Of a DNA stretch of 64,000 nucleotides, positions 1 through 9,701 are shown in pieces (the stretch's first letter is position 1; every line of letters starts with the position of its first letter). A program made the position numbers and the translations under genes. The stretch is from Pseudisothecium myosuroides (Eukaryota; Streptophyta; Bryopsida; Hypnales; Lembophyllaceae), in assembly GCA_951799445.1 (NCBI GenBank), contig OX637292.1:6947296-7011295 (forward strand), in the 5' to 3' direction. The notes below the pieces were generated by a model. It was not told where the DNA came from. It saw nothing but the letters and a program-made list of their open reading frames with translations, and did not search any database.

Positions 1-604
1 GTTCGTCGTCTGCGGGAGTTGCTGACCACGAAGTTGCCTGCGGGCACCTTTCCTGTCAAGGTATGTTGTGGTTGGATCCTCAGTTGTTATTCATCTCCCA
101 TGCTGCCTACCAGTTGTTGCACTGGATGACTTGGTGTCGGATCGTGTGTGACTTTGGTAGTGTGATGGTATGCAGGTGGCGATCCCCGTGGTGCCGACCA
201 TCCGAGTGGTGGTGACGTTCACGAAGTTCGAGGAACTGAAGCCCGCGGAAGAGTTTTCGACGCCGTTGTCGAGCCCTCGGCACTTCCAGGATGCGAAGTC
301 CGAGCCGGAGTCTGCCGCGCCAGCCGCGCCTGCATCGCAAGTGTCTTGGCTGTCTTGGATGCGAGGGGGCAGTGCCGCTGGCGGGGGCAAAAGCGGGGCT
401 GCAGTGAGCAGCTTCGAGGAGGATCACGGGGAGGACGAGGTGGATCCGTTCCTGATCCCCGCCAGCTATCGGTGGGTGGACATGGAGGAGAAGAAGCGTC
501 GGATGCGAGAGAAGCGTGGCAAGAGCAAGAGCAAGGCGGCCAAGAAGCCGCCGCTGCCTCGACCGCCGTCCTCACAGGATGTCTTGAGCAAAACCAATCA
601 GTAG
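1..604 (+). CDS. ANKRD13-type ankyrin / GPCR-chaperone domain protein, C-terminal end (5' partial)
   Basis: Two exons are visible, 1-60 and 176-604; the intron 61-175 has GT and AG ends and the frame is continuous across it. The 5' part lies outside the window. The joined protein reads VRRLRELLTTKLPAGTFPVK then VAIPVVPTIRVVVTFTKFEE, the end of the GPCR-chaperone (DUF3424) domain found after the ankyrin repeats in plant ANKRD13-like proteins. A low-complexity Ser/Gly/Ala/Glu linker follows, then a DPFLIPASYRWVDMEEKKRR block and a basic Lys/Arg tail ending at TAG 602-604. Animal ANKRD13 proteins bind ubiquitinated membrane cargo through UIM motifs; I see no clear UIM in this tail. The plant role is not well defined. 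Family assignment is from recognised motif wording, not a search. Confidence 0.85.
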
Positions 605-2463
605 TTGGGTTGGTGCTCGTCTGAGTTTGGTAGGGTAGAGGTTAGGAAGCTCTGTGAAATTGAGGGTTATTGTATTGTTTATTCGTTTCCAGCCTTTATG
701 GAGGCTTGGACCTGTATCAGGCTTATTTATCCATCCTTTTAATTTACTTTGCCATTTTTATTTTCATTCGTTTTCAAATTGTAATTGAGTTTAATGGCTT
801 TGGTTTTGTGCGTTGACCATTAAGTACCTGGGAATGATTGACCATCTGCAGCCAGGAAATAGTCCCTGCACACAAACGCAATCATAGCAACCTTGTTGTT
901 GTACTATTCAACATACTACCCAGAGGACCTTGAAGATTTAATTGCACTCACTCAGCAAAGTTTCATGACGATAAATCATTGCAATCTCCAGATCAAGATT
1001 ATGATCAATGACCAAAGTTATCCATAAATTTTCAAAGATAATTTACCCAAAATGGAAGAACTGATCTCTTTATTCATGATTCTTCACAATGGAGTGTTCA
1101 AACGACGAATTGTTGTGAAGAAGGAATGTAATTTGCGGACAAACTCAACAATTTTGAAGAATTTAAAGCCATGACATAACTTACAGTAGGAGACATTGTC
1201 TTCCATTAAGAGAAGGGGCCTGAGCGAAAGTTGTCAGAGGATAGCTCTCAATAAATCTTGATAAAAGCGGGAAAGAAATTACCCATATGCAACATAGAAT
1301 CCACACTCAATTCAGAAAGTACCTCCGTACATCAATGGAGCATAGGTAACAATCATTGCAAGCAGATTGCAACCAATTACCGGTAATGCCACAACTGACC
1401 TTCGCGTTCTGGTCAACAGGGCGGCACTTGGAGAGTTTTGAAACCTTAGTTGTAATTAGCATTCAGTTCTATACTCTACCAATTGTTCAAAAACCTACTT
1501 CAGTTATTCTTTTATTTATAATGTAGTTTGAAACTTTCTGGAAATTTTGACTTTACAGTTTCAAAATTCAGTCGTGTTTTTTTCAGTTTTCTCTATTCAC
1601 AAAACATTTATCGGATTTTGTCCCCGCCATCATTGCAAAAGAAGGCTCTGATACAAAACCTCTGCTACTAAAGGGCCAATTTAAACCCAATTAAAACGCA
1701 TTGCCATGTCACACGAGTAAACCTAGAGCAGTAAATTAAATAACCAATTCAAAGGAGTCTGGACGTCACAGTAACGTCATGCATACATGCATTAAGAAGC
1801 CCATTTGTCCCCAGAAGGCAATGCAATTGGAGAGGGCTGAGTATATTTCAACGCTATCAACGTTACAATGAAGGTCCTACATTAAATAATAGGAAGCAAC
1901 TTAGGGATAAGACAACCACAACCATCGCTAAATAGTTATGGGTCCATGTCCAACTGCGCACACTTCCAAGGAAAGACTCTTTAGAAAATATGCTGATGTG
2001 GACAAAGACTTCAGTGAGTGAGAGAAAATTAGATACATCTGAGCAAAAGTTCATTACATCAGAAGAAAAGAGCCTTGCCTTGTAAAAAGAGGAGCAAAGT
2101 TCGTCCCTTTCAAGTGAAATCCCGCATTCCTTAAGCAGAGGAAGTGATACTTGAAGTAGCTAGTCATATGGTAGCCACCTCCTCCATAAAGAAGCGCCCT
2201 TACTTACAATGAGCTTCAAGTTCGAAACCAACGCATCAACTTTGACAGCCATGTCAAATCCTATGTCCCAGTCAGGCAGCAGCAACGGCTGTTCCCTACA
2301 AACCTTCCAAATTGTAATCCAACGACAAGAGTCCTTTCTGCAGAAGATCGCCTCTGCAGAACATCGAGCAACTACAAACTCACATTCCTGCAACAGAATA
2401 CAGAAAAGCCCGGAAACTGTTGCAAATCAACAGAAAATCCTTGCTGCAACCCTAAACCCAGCC
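605..2463. other. Intergenic region, convergent 3' ends, no gene recognised
   Basis: This stretch lies between the 3' end of the ANKRD13-like gene (+) and the 3' end of the ALIS gene (-), so it should hold both 3' UTRs. Its reading frames are short and match nothing I know. I see no RNA gene or clear transposon ends. Confidence 0.5.
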
Positions 2464-3531
2464 TCAACTCCTAGAACGCTCCGACAAGTTCTTCTTGTTC
2501 CAAGACAGGTAAGATGTATCCCCAAGGGGTCGAGGATTCTTCAGATGGATGAGGAAGAACACCAGCGCCAAAAACATGCAAATCAAGCCCACGGTCAAGT
2601 AGGCAATCCCCAGAAACGAGTTTTTCCCCCCCAACCAGCTTGTGGTGGACAACACCAGCTTCTTACTGCCCTTAAACGAGTACGTATTGTACACATTCGC
2701 AATCTGCACGCTGATGGTTTGGTTGGCTTGCAAGTCTTGGTTGATTTTGCCCCAAAGCTTCCGGAAGCTTGGCAAGGCTGCAGTGCGCATCCACACAATC
2801 AAATCCTCCGCCTCTTTCAAAGGCTTGCTCATGTTCAAAGCTTTCCCTCCGATCGGCCCCGTCGGGTCGTTGTTGGGGAAATTCTGGGGCATCACGTCGT
2901 CTCCGAACTTGCTGGAAACGTCGCTCTTCCACGCAATCCCAGTATTGTCCACCGCGATCGTGACTGCGGATGAAGTAAACACGTACGTGTCGTTGAACAA
3001 GCTCCACGCAATGAGACCGCAAGGAGTGATGGTGGATCCATTCGCGGTGGTCGCGAGCGGCTTGCAAGAACTCAGGTCGGAGACGGAGACTTTGTCGCCG
3101 CGGAGCTGCTGGTCGTTACGACTCTTGACGTAACGCCGGTGGTTCTGGTAGAAATTCGTGAGCTCGTAGTAGACGTACACCGGGTGCTTCATCTTCTTCG
3201 GCACGGTGAGGGTGACGGTACAGTTTTTGTCGACGGTGGGGTTTTGAATGTAGTTCACGCGATCCGCTTTGCTCGTGAGATTGGTGGGGAGACAGTCCAA
3301 GTCGTAGCGGTGCACGATTTCCACCACCTGGTTGGAAGCCAAGAGCGTGACGGCCCCGATGGGGATGAACACGATGCCCACCACCAGAAAAGTCGCCATC
3401 ACCCATCCCGGGGTCAGCAAAGGCTTGCACGCAGGAAGCTCCTGTTGCGTGAACTTGGTGTACTTGGGCCTCTTCGAATCCTTCATCAAATTAGAAGGCG
3501 CACCATCCGCAGACGAGCTGGCGCCATTCAT
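2464..3531 (-). CDS. ALIS: ALIS / CDC50-LEM3 family beta-subunit of P4-ATPase phospholipid flippase
   Basis: A single uninterrupted 355-residue frame. The first ATG is at 3531 (MNGASSSADG...); the frame extends upstream only through non-ATG codons. CDC50/LEM3 proteins partner P4-ATPases, and are needed for their exit from the ER and for moving phospholipids to the cytosolic leaflet. The topology fits: N-terminal cytosolic tail, first membrane segment about 43-65 (WVMATFLVVGIVFIPIGAVT), a long lumenal domain with several N-x-S/T sites and Cys residues, second segment about 306-329 (FLGIAYLTVGLICMFLALVF), short basic tail. Family hallmarks are PCGLIAWSLFNDTY and TTSWLGGKNSFLGIAYLTVG. Length is normal for plant ALIS proteins (about 350). 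The coding sequence has no introns. The mRNA leader is very G-rich (see 3574-3628). Confidence 0.95.
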   Translation of the reverse strand: MNGASSSADGAPSNLMKDSKRPKYTKFTQQELPACKPLLTPGWVMATFLVVGIVFIPIGAVTLLASNQVVEIVHRYDLDCLPTNLTSKADRVNYIQNPTVDKNCTVTLTVPKKMKHPVYVYYELTNFYQNHRRYVKSRNDQQLRGDKVSVSDLSSCKPLATTANGSTITPCGLIAWSLFNDTYVFTSSAVTIAVDNTGIAWKSDVSSKFGDDVMPQNFPNNDPTGPIGGKALNMSKPLKEAEDLIVWMRTAALPSFRKLWGKINQDLQANQTISVQIANVYNTYSFKGSKKLVLSTTSWLGGKNSFLGIAYLTVGLICMFLALVFFLIHLKNPRPLGDTSYLSWNKKNLSERSRS

Positions 3532-3573
3532 GGTGACAACCAACAATCCTCAACTCCCCAAATCCTCAAACAA

Positions 3574-3628
3574 CCCTCCCCTTACCCCTCCCCTCCCCTT
3601 CCCTCCCTTCCCCTCCCCTCCCGTCCCG
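3574..3628 (-). promoter_or_regulatory. G-quadruplex-prone 5' leader of the ALIS gene
   Basis: On the plus strand this is an almost pure C/T run with about ten C-tracts of three or four; on the minus (mRNA-sense) strand these become G-tracts separated by 1-3 nt, well beyond the four G3+ tracts needed for an intramolecular G-quadruplex. It starts about 43 nt upstream of the ALIS ATG, so it is probably in the 5' UTR, otherwise in the core promoter. The motif is visible; its folding and effect on translation are inference. Confidence 0.6.
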
Positions 3629-3841
3629 TCTCGCACCAAACAATCGCCGCGTCCACCACTGCCGAATCGCCAAACTGCACCAACAAGCCCCTGCCGAAAC
3701 GCAAAAAACAGGGAATGGAAAAGAGGACTGGAACCCAAGTGAGAGGGCGCTAAAGAGAGTAACTCAAAACATAACCAGCAAAGAAAAATTCGCAGAGAGA
3801 CTTGGCGATGCCAATTGATTCAGGAAGAGGAAGAGGCAGCC

Positions 3842-3850
3842 AAACCCTAA
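3842..3850 (+). promoter_or_regulatory. telo-box (AAACCCTAA)
   Basis: An exact AAACCCTAA motif, a cis-element common near transcription starts of plant growth and translation genes. It lies about 310 bp upstream of the ALIS ATG and 13 nt before the ATG of a small plus-strand ORF, so the interval may be a bidirectional promoter. Function is inferred from the motif only. Confidence 0.4.
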
Positions 3851-3862
3851 AGCGCGTCTGGC

Positions 3863-4027
3863 ATGGCGAGATCGGCGAAGAAGGGCGAGCACATGAGGAA
3901 AGCCGCAAGGAAAGAGCGTCCCAAGAAGGAAAAATGGCAAGTGTCAAAGGAAAGTGAGGGGGAGCGCAAGGAAACACGGAGCGCAAGGAAAGGAGAAAGC
4001 TTGAAGAAGGGAGCGAAATGGTCGTGA
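3863..4027 (+). CDS. Possible small basic protein, 54 aa, unrecognised
   Basis: ATG 3863 to TGA 4025-4027 encodes MARSAKKGEHMRKAARKERP followed by more Lys/Arg/Glu-rich residues, ending KKGAKWS. The composition is strikingly basic, would be unstructured or helical, and resembles a nuclear or RNA-binding tail. It sits just after a telo-box, in the GC-richer interval upstream of ALIS and divergent from it. I do not recognise a family. It may be a real short protein, the first exon of a longer one, or chance coding in purine-rich DNA. Confidence 0.25.
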   Translation: MARSAKKGEHMRKAARKERPKKEKWQVSKESEGERKETRSARKGESLKKGAKWS

Positions 4028-4135
4028 CCAAATGGTTTGCTGCCGAAGTCGCCGAAACTCACGCTCACGTCTCAACGGAAGTGGGCGGACTGGAACGGGA
4101 CCCGTGCTGCTGGGGCACCAACCTGGAAGAAGGCG

Positions 4136-4935
4136 TTCTCATTTTGGATGAATTTACGCACTTTGGGATGAATGCATGTGTTTTTAGTTGCATTTTGTAT
4201 GTTTCATCCATGTCGATGGATGTAAATAAGTTCACAAGTGCAGTGGAGATTGCTTTCTATGCCGAAATATAATGAAATAAAAAAACATTGGTTGGAAGTC
4301 TGCTAACATAACATTATTGGCGTTGAGTTGAAACTTGAGAATAGCTTTCTATTTTGGATGAGTTCACACACTTTGGGATGAATGCATGTGTTTTTCTTCC
4401 ATATTTTGTATGTTTCATCCATGTCGATGGATGTAAATAACTTCACAAATGTAGTGGAGATTGCTTTCCATGCTATCAGAAAATAATGAAATAAATAAAC
4501 ACTACCGTACGTGAAGGTCTGATCCAGCACCTGAGTACCGGAAAAATTTACTTTTGGAACGCAAATGGGTTCGGCAGGTGGTATATTCTAGGATATTCCA
4601 AAAATTCACTTGTAATCTTCCAAAAATTTCACTAATAAAATTTTCAAAAATTTAGACATCCCAATAAATACTTAATTTATGTCCAAATCTAACCTTCACG
4701 TAGGGTAGTTGGAAGTCTCCTAACATAACATAGTATTAACATTAAGTTGAAACTTGAGAATAGCTTTCTATTTTGGATGAGTTTTTTCACACTTTTGGAT
4801 GAATGCATGTGTTTTTATCCACATTTTTTATGTTTCATCCATGTCGATGGATGTAAATAAATTCACCACTACAGTGGAGATTGCTTTTGGGGCTACCAAA
4901 AAATTATGAAATAAAAAAACATTGGTTGGAAATCC
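4136..4935 (+). repeat. Tandem array of three ~200-bp units, interrupted by a MITE
   Basis: Three related units start near 4136, 4352 and 4768. Each holds 'TTTTGGATGA', 'GATGAATGCATGTGTTTTT', 'TTTCATCCATGTCGATGGAT', a 'GTGGAGATTGCTTT' block and an AATAAA-rich end, and the units are linked by 'GTTGAAACTTGAGAATAGC'. The link between units 2 and 3 is broken by the inverted-repeat element at 4501-4709. The core CATCCATGTCGATGGATG is itself a palindrome, so each unit can form a small hairpin. A cousin array lies at 42361-42498. Confidence 0.8.
4501..4709 (+). mobile_element. MITE-like element, family A, copy 1
   Basis: About 209 bp bounded by terminal inverted repeats ACTACCGTACGTGAAGGT and ACCTTCACGTAGGGTAGT (one mismatch when paired). 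It has no coding capacity and interrupts the spacer of the 4136-4935 tandem array, which shows it arrived after the array formed. A second copy in opposite orientation is at 9492-9701 and a diverged relative at 60351-60514. Confidence 0.85.
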
Positions 4936-4954
4936 CCTAATATAATATTATTAA

Positions 4955-5345
4955 TTTTTGCTGGAGGGGGTCTTCCTTTTGTTCCCTCTCAAAGCCAGAT
5001 TCCCCCACGTTGAATTTACCACGTGAAGCAAACACTACACCTTTGAAATAGGCACCCACTCTGTAGAATTCAACGCCCTATGTTGACGAACTGTAGTAAC
5101 TTTGCAACCTATACCGGCTTGTACTTTGGCAAATTGTAGCAACTTTGAAAGCTAGCCAACTTACCAAACCTATGACCCTGGCCAACACTGACTGAACCCA
5201 GCACAAATTACCTTTGTCTAGTGAACCAATCACTTCATTCACAATATAATTGAATTCCCCCTCCCCTAAAGTATCTAGGGGGAATTATACCTTGACCTAG
5301 GAGGTGGACATTCAGACGCTTAATAATGTTATGAATTGGGAGACC
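4955..5345. repeat. Dispersed repeat, related to 25640-25925
   Basis: Shares in order with 25640-25925 a 'GGGGGTC' C/T-rich block, a CCCC-rich block, a 'TCCTCC...GGAGGAATTAT' style mini-palindrome and 'AATGTTATG'. No coding potential; identity and edges are approximate. Confidence 0.5.
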
Positions 5346-6538
5346 TACTCACTTAAGGTGGTGGGGAGGAAAATATTACCGCCGTTATTTTAACCCTAGG
5401 ACAAAGCTTGTAACCATGTAATCAAGCTCAATTTGTTTCCTTCCTCTATTTGGCCACTAAGTTTGAGTGAATATAATTTTAGTCTATTGTTTTCAGAGAT
5501 GAAATCACATGGCTATTCTAAGCCATCATTTTTTTGAGATCCACTATAGTAGTGATAGTTTCAAATCACCATGATTTTTTGAAGAAAAAGTGAAGAAAAT
5601 TGATATCTAATTCAAAATTAGTTCAAAAAATCTGAAAGTTTCTCCATGTGTTTATATTATTATAGTGTAAACAAATTTTATGTGTCCAATTCTAAATTGG
5701 AAAATCAATAAACTATAGTAATAGGCCTCATGCTCAATATGTAATAAGGTGCTCAATTTTAGGAGAGAACACAAGTATTTTATACAAGTAGAGGGTAGGA
5801 ATCATAACATGCAATCTATATGGGATATGTCAAAACACAATAATTGTAAGCTTATTAGAGTTCTAGACTTCATTTAAGCATATTACTTCAATTTTTCTCA
5901 AAATTTGATTAACTAAGAAAATATAGGGATTTATGTTGAATTTGAACTCCAAAAATCCATTTGTAATTTGAATCATTCATTCAAAAGTTCAGAGACAAAG
6001 TTCAAAGAGTAAGTATGAAATGTTTCTTCGAACCTTCTATGAACTTTGCCCAGAACTTTTGAATGAAGAACTCAAATCACAAACAAATTTTTGGAGTTGA
6101 AATTCCACTTCAATTTATACATTTTTTAAGTTGAACAAATTTTGAAAAAAGTTGAAGTAATATACTTAAATGAGGTGTAAAGTTTTGGTAAGCCTACAAT
6201 TACTACACTTTTTAGTAAGAGCGCTTATGCGTACACCTTACTCCAAATATCCCATATTCTTTGCATGTTTGAATGTATGGAGTTGGAGACACTATTTCCA
6301 TTGTGATCGACTTAATTATGTTGTAAGGAAGGCTATACGGTAATAAAGATATGTTTGGCATATATTTGGAATAACAAAGAAGTCTAGTACCATTGCCAAA
6401 ATTTTCTCAATGATTTTTGTTATGATCAATAAATATGTTACTCTAGCATGTTTAACATAAAAATGACGAAGTTTCCTATAATTTTGGAATTACATTTATA
6501 CTAGTGTATGGTTTGATTTTCCTCAAAATCTTATATAT
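5346..6538. other. AT-rich intergenic DNA, no gene seen
   Basis: No reading frame of note. There is an internal inverted similarity: the text near 5890-6000 around 'GAACTCCAAAAATCCATTTG' reappears reverse-complemented near 6060-6180, suggesting an old foldback element of about 300 bp. Confidence 0.5.
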
Positions 6539-7124
6539 ATTAACCTCTAAAGGACCAAGGCATATTCTAGGCAGAAATTGTAAAAACTACCACTTTCTAG
6601 GGCAATGAGAAAAAAATGATTTTTTTTTTCAAAACGCAACCAAACAAATTTGTATTAGAATACTATGGGAATGTATACAAAAATTTTAGAAACTTTGACT
6701 GCACTGATTGAAAGATTACAATGTTTGAAGTTAGAAAAAAAGTTTTATTCTAACCTTGCCCAATAGGAAGAATAGACTTTTTACTCTTCCTAGAGTGAGA
6801 TTTTTAGTCTATACAAGGTTATTTTTTTTAAATTTTGCATCTTGTATCATGTAATTTACATACCTATAAAATTTCATTATTAGGGAAGGAATTTTGCACA
6901 TGTTGTCCAAAACTTCATGGTTTGCCAGAAAAGTTTACGGCAACATGACTTTTGATTCAAGCACCCGATTGAAAAATAATTATATTTTTTCTAAAAGAGT
7001 ACATGTTCATACCTTGTGTCAAAATTTCATGAATATCTGATCCAAATTGATTTCGTATGTAACTACTCTAGATTTTTTGCGTAATTGTGTTACATGGTCA
7101 CTTGAGACTTTAGGGGTTAATTAT
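6539..7124. mobile_element. Dispersed element with TAACCCCTAAAGGACC-type ends
   Basis: Left end TAACCTCTAAAGGACCAAGG and right end GAGACTTTAGGGGTTAATT are imperfect inverted repeats. The same end motif bounds intervals at 17529-18398, 46810-47415 and 54496-55440, and inner text such as 'AAAACTACCACTTTCTAG' has cousins there. Very AT-rich, no intact frame: a non-autonomous DNA element or decayed remnant. Confidence 0.5.
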
Positions 7125-8539
7125 TATTATTGTTTACACTTGAAATGACAATTTTGAACTTGTGGTTTTGGTTATTATGTTATAGAACTTAGGGGCTAAA
7201 AACATAGGTTGGAAGTTACTCACTGCAATCAACTATTAGCATCAAAATACATTTTTAAAATTTATCATGAGCAAAAATGAACAAGTCACATTGTAAGTAA
7301 CTTTTAGAAAAATATAAATTGGATAATCCAATAAAATAAACTTGATACTACAAAAGAGTATCAAATTTGAATTTAAATTGTCTGCTTCAGAATGTAATAA
7401 TTTTTTATAATACATTCCAAAACATATTTTGATGGATAAAAAAATTGTATAATATTTCTTCTACCTATTAGTAAAAAATCTTCGCCACTTATAAACTTCT
7501 TAAATCATGATTTATTTCAATACAATCACAATATTGTTGAACTATTTTTTGAATGAAATGCCGTTTCACTTTGTGTCGCTAATATTAGGTGTCGTAAATT
7601 ACAATTACTAGAATAGATATATATGTTCAAAAGCAAATCCACATTACATCAAAGCATTGAATGAATAACCATTCAATAAATAAGCTTCCCAAATCTCCTA
7701 GGTTGTTCCTACTTTGTCTCAATTGGATTAATCTTGCAATACACTTCAAATAAAAGAGTAACATTTAGTAAAAGATTGGCAAAGCAACAACCATCATCTA
7801 CACAACGTGCTCAAATTCCTCTCAATTCAAAACTACTAACATTTGCAAGACTTGAAGAGAATGAAGAAGCAAAGGGGCGGCCTAGGGTTACAACCACTTC
7901 AAAGGTGTCCCAAAATGACTCCGTTCGCACTTCCAAGAGTCCCAAAACACTTTACTTTAGCCTCCAAAGGCCAATACATGGCCATTTTGGCTCTTGTTTT
8001 GGCTATATAAAGTCTATAACCACCCTTTCACATACCTTACAGAGCCTAATAGCTAATTGTCATCAAATAACATGACAGAAGAAAATGGCTGAAAAATGTA
8101 GGGTGCTTAGGTCAGATTGGAATTGCCGTGGGATTGCTAAGAAAGAAGTAAGTGTTTGGTTGGGGAAATGGAGAAATAGTCTTGGGGTTGCTTGTAGGAA
8201 TTAGAATGGGGTTGATTGGAGTGTTTTTTTGGTTGAGATTGAATGGAAGTGAGTCTAGGACTTACTTTTAGACTGATGGTAGGTATTAGGAGGTAGTGAA
8301 TTCTTGTAGAAATCACCACCAATTAAAACCTTAAAGGAATTGGTGTGCAAAAAACATGTTGCAGAGTGGCCTCACAGTCCTTTAAGAGTTGACTAAATTA
8401 CGCACTATGAAAAGTGGAAGGAGATTAACCCTTAAAGAGCATTTCATGTCTAGACTTGGTCAAACTTCACTAGATTTCTACATTAAAACACACACTTCAA
8501 AAATTTTGTACTTTTCACATGTCGAATTCGATAGAACCT
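7125..8539. other. AT-rich intergenic DNA, no gene seen
   Basis: Only short frames with ordinary AT-driven composition. The frame at 7734-8075 (113 codons, Ser/Thr/Gln-rich) is not recognised and begins at a non-ATG codon, so I do not call it. Confidence 0.5.
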
Positions 8540-9470
8540 TCTTGCGAACGGTTTTAAATTTTGCTGTGCTTCTCTTTGGAGGACTCGAGAGGACCGTGGT
8601 CAGCAATGGGCGTGTGGAATCCGATGAAGAAGCGCAACATCTGAATGCGAATAATCTGGAGAGCCCTGGCCGCATTAGATCCTAATCCCCAGAGCACAAG
8701 ATCAACAACCGCCGGCGATTAAACCCGGCAGGCTGCAACAACAACTAGGCGCAGGGGTACCAATGACGGATCACGCAGAAGCGACAAGAGAAACTCCTGC
8801 ACAGGGAACGACACAGCACCGCAAGGCCTGAAGTGAAATCACGGAGCTTCAGCCGGCGAGGCAGAACTGAACCCAAAGGAACGAAATCGAGACGAGCGAT
8901 GGAGGTCGGGATGAGACGATCGAAACCAGGAGAGACCGTGGCAACAAAATGCGAGCCAACAAGACAGAATTGAAGGTGCCAAGACGAGCAGATCATCGTG
9001 AGAGGAGATAAAACAATTAAAAAACCGGCCAGAAAGCAAGGATTCGAGAGCTAGGCTCGGGACGAGAACCGATCGAGATTCATCACCGAAGCCAAAACAA
9101 GATCGAAGTTCCAACGTCGCGACAGCAAGAGAATCGCTGCAGCATGGCAAGACCTGGGGCAGGAAGATCCAAGCAGCCAAAATTCACGAGGAGCTGAAGA
9201 CCAATTAACCAAGCCTCAACAAAATCAGAATCCGAACAACAGCAACGACAAGAGGAGACCGAAGGGACCGGGAATCTTCGATCCAGCGCACACACGGAAG
9301 AATCCGAGTCAGAAGGGCGAACGATCCAGAGCGAAAGACGACGGGAAGGCTGGAGACACGGCAGCGAAGATCGAGGACGAAGGCGAACCAGCACGATCCA
9401 GCACCCGGACGGGAGGAGGAGGGCGGTTCTGATTTTTTTTCTCCTTTCTTTCCGCTGTTTTTACTGTCGT
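8540..9470. other. GC-rich island without a recognised gene
   Basis: Base composition changes sharply from the AT-rich flanks to GC- and purine-rich text (repeated GACGA, GAGA, CGAAG patterns). Minus-strand frames of 65-113 codons overlap here, but they are Arg/Ser/Cys/Leu-rich and match no family, as expected of antisense frames in purine-rich DNA. Plausible readings are an untranslated leader or LTR of a retroelement, or a promoter/5' UTR of a lost gene. Confidence 0.4.
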
Positions 9471-9491
9471 GGTTTTGCCTCTAGAAGTACG

Positions 9492-9701
9492 GTACCCTAC
9501 GTGAGGGTCAGATTCGGACATAAATTAAGTATTTTTTGGGATGTCTGAATTTTTTTGAAAATATTTCAAGTGAAATTTTTGGAAGATTACAAGTGAATTT
9601 CTGGAATATCCTAGAATATACCACCTCCCGAACCCATTTGCATGCCAAAAGTAAAGTTTTCCGACACTTAGGTGCCGGATGAGACCTTCACGTACGGTAG
9701 T
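9492..9701 (-). mobile_element. MITE-like element, family A, copy 2 (inverted)
   Basis: Reverse-complement match to 4501-4709: it ends ACCTTCACGTACGGTAGT and begins near TACCCTACGTGAGGGT. The inner text ('GACATAAATTAAGTATTTTT', 'CTAGAATATACCACCTCCCG') corresponds to copy 1 read on the other strand. Length is also about 210 bp. Confidence 0.85.

Noticed and set aside
3139..3753. 204-codon plus-strand frame opposite the ALIS gene
   Set aside because: It is the antisense of the ALIS coding region and the C-rich leader; the minus frame has clear family motifs and membrane segments.
4018..4272. 84-codon plus-strand frame with an ATG-like start (MVVTKWFAAEVAE...)
   Set aside because: Its second half is the tandem-repeat unit that recurs at 4352 and 4768 without keeping a frame, so it is not a gene.
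8745..9394. Overlapping minus-strand frames of 83-113 codons in the GC-rich island
   Set aside because: Low-complexity Arg/Ser/Cys/Leu composition typical of the antisense of purine-rich DNA; non-ATG starts in part, no domain, no splice structure that joins them.
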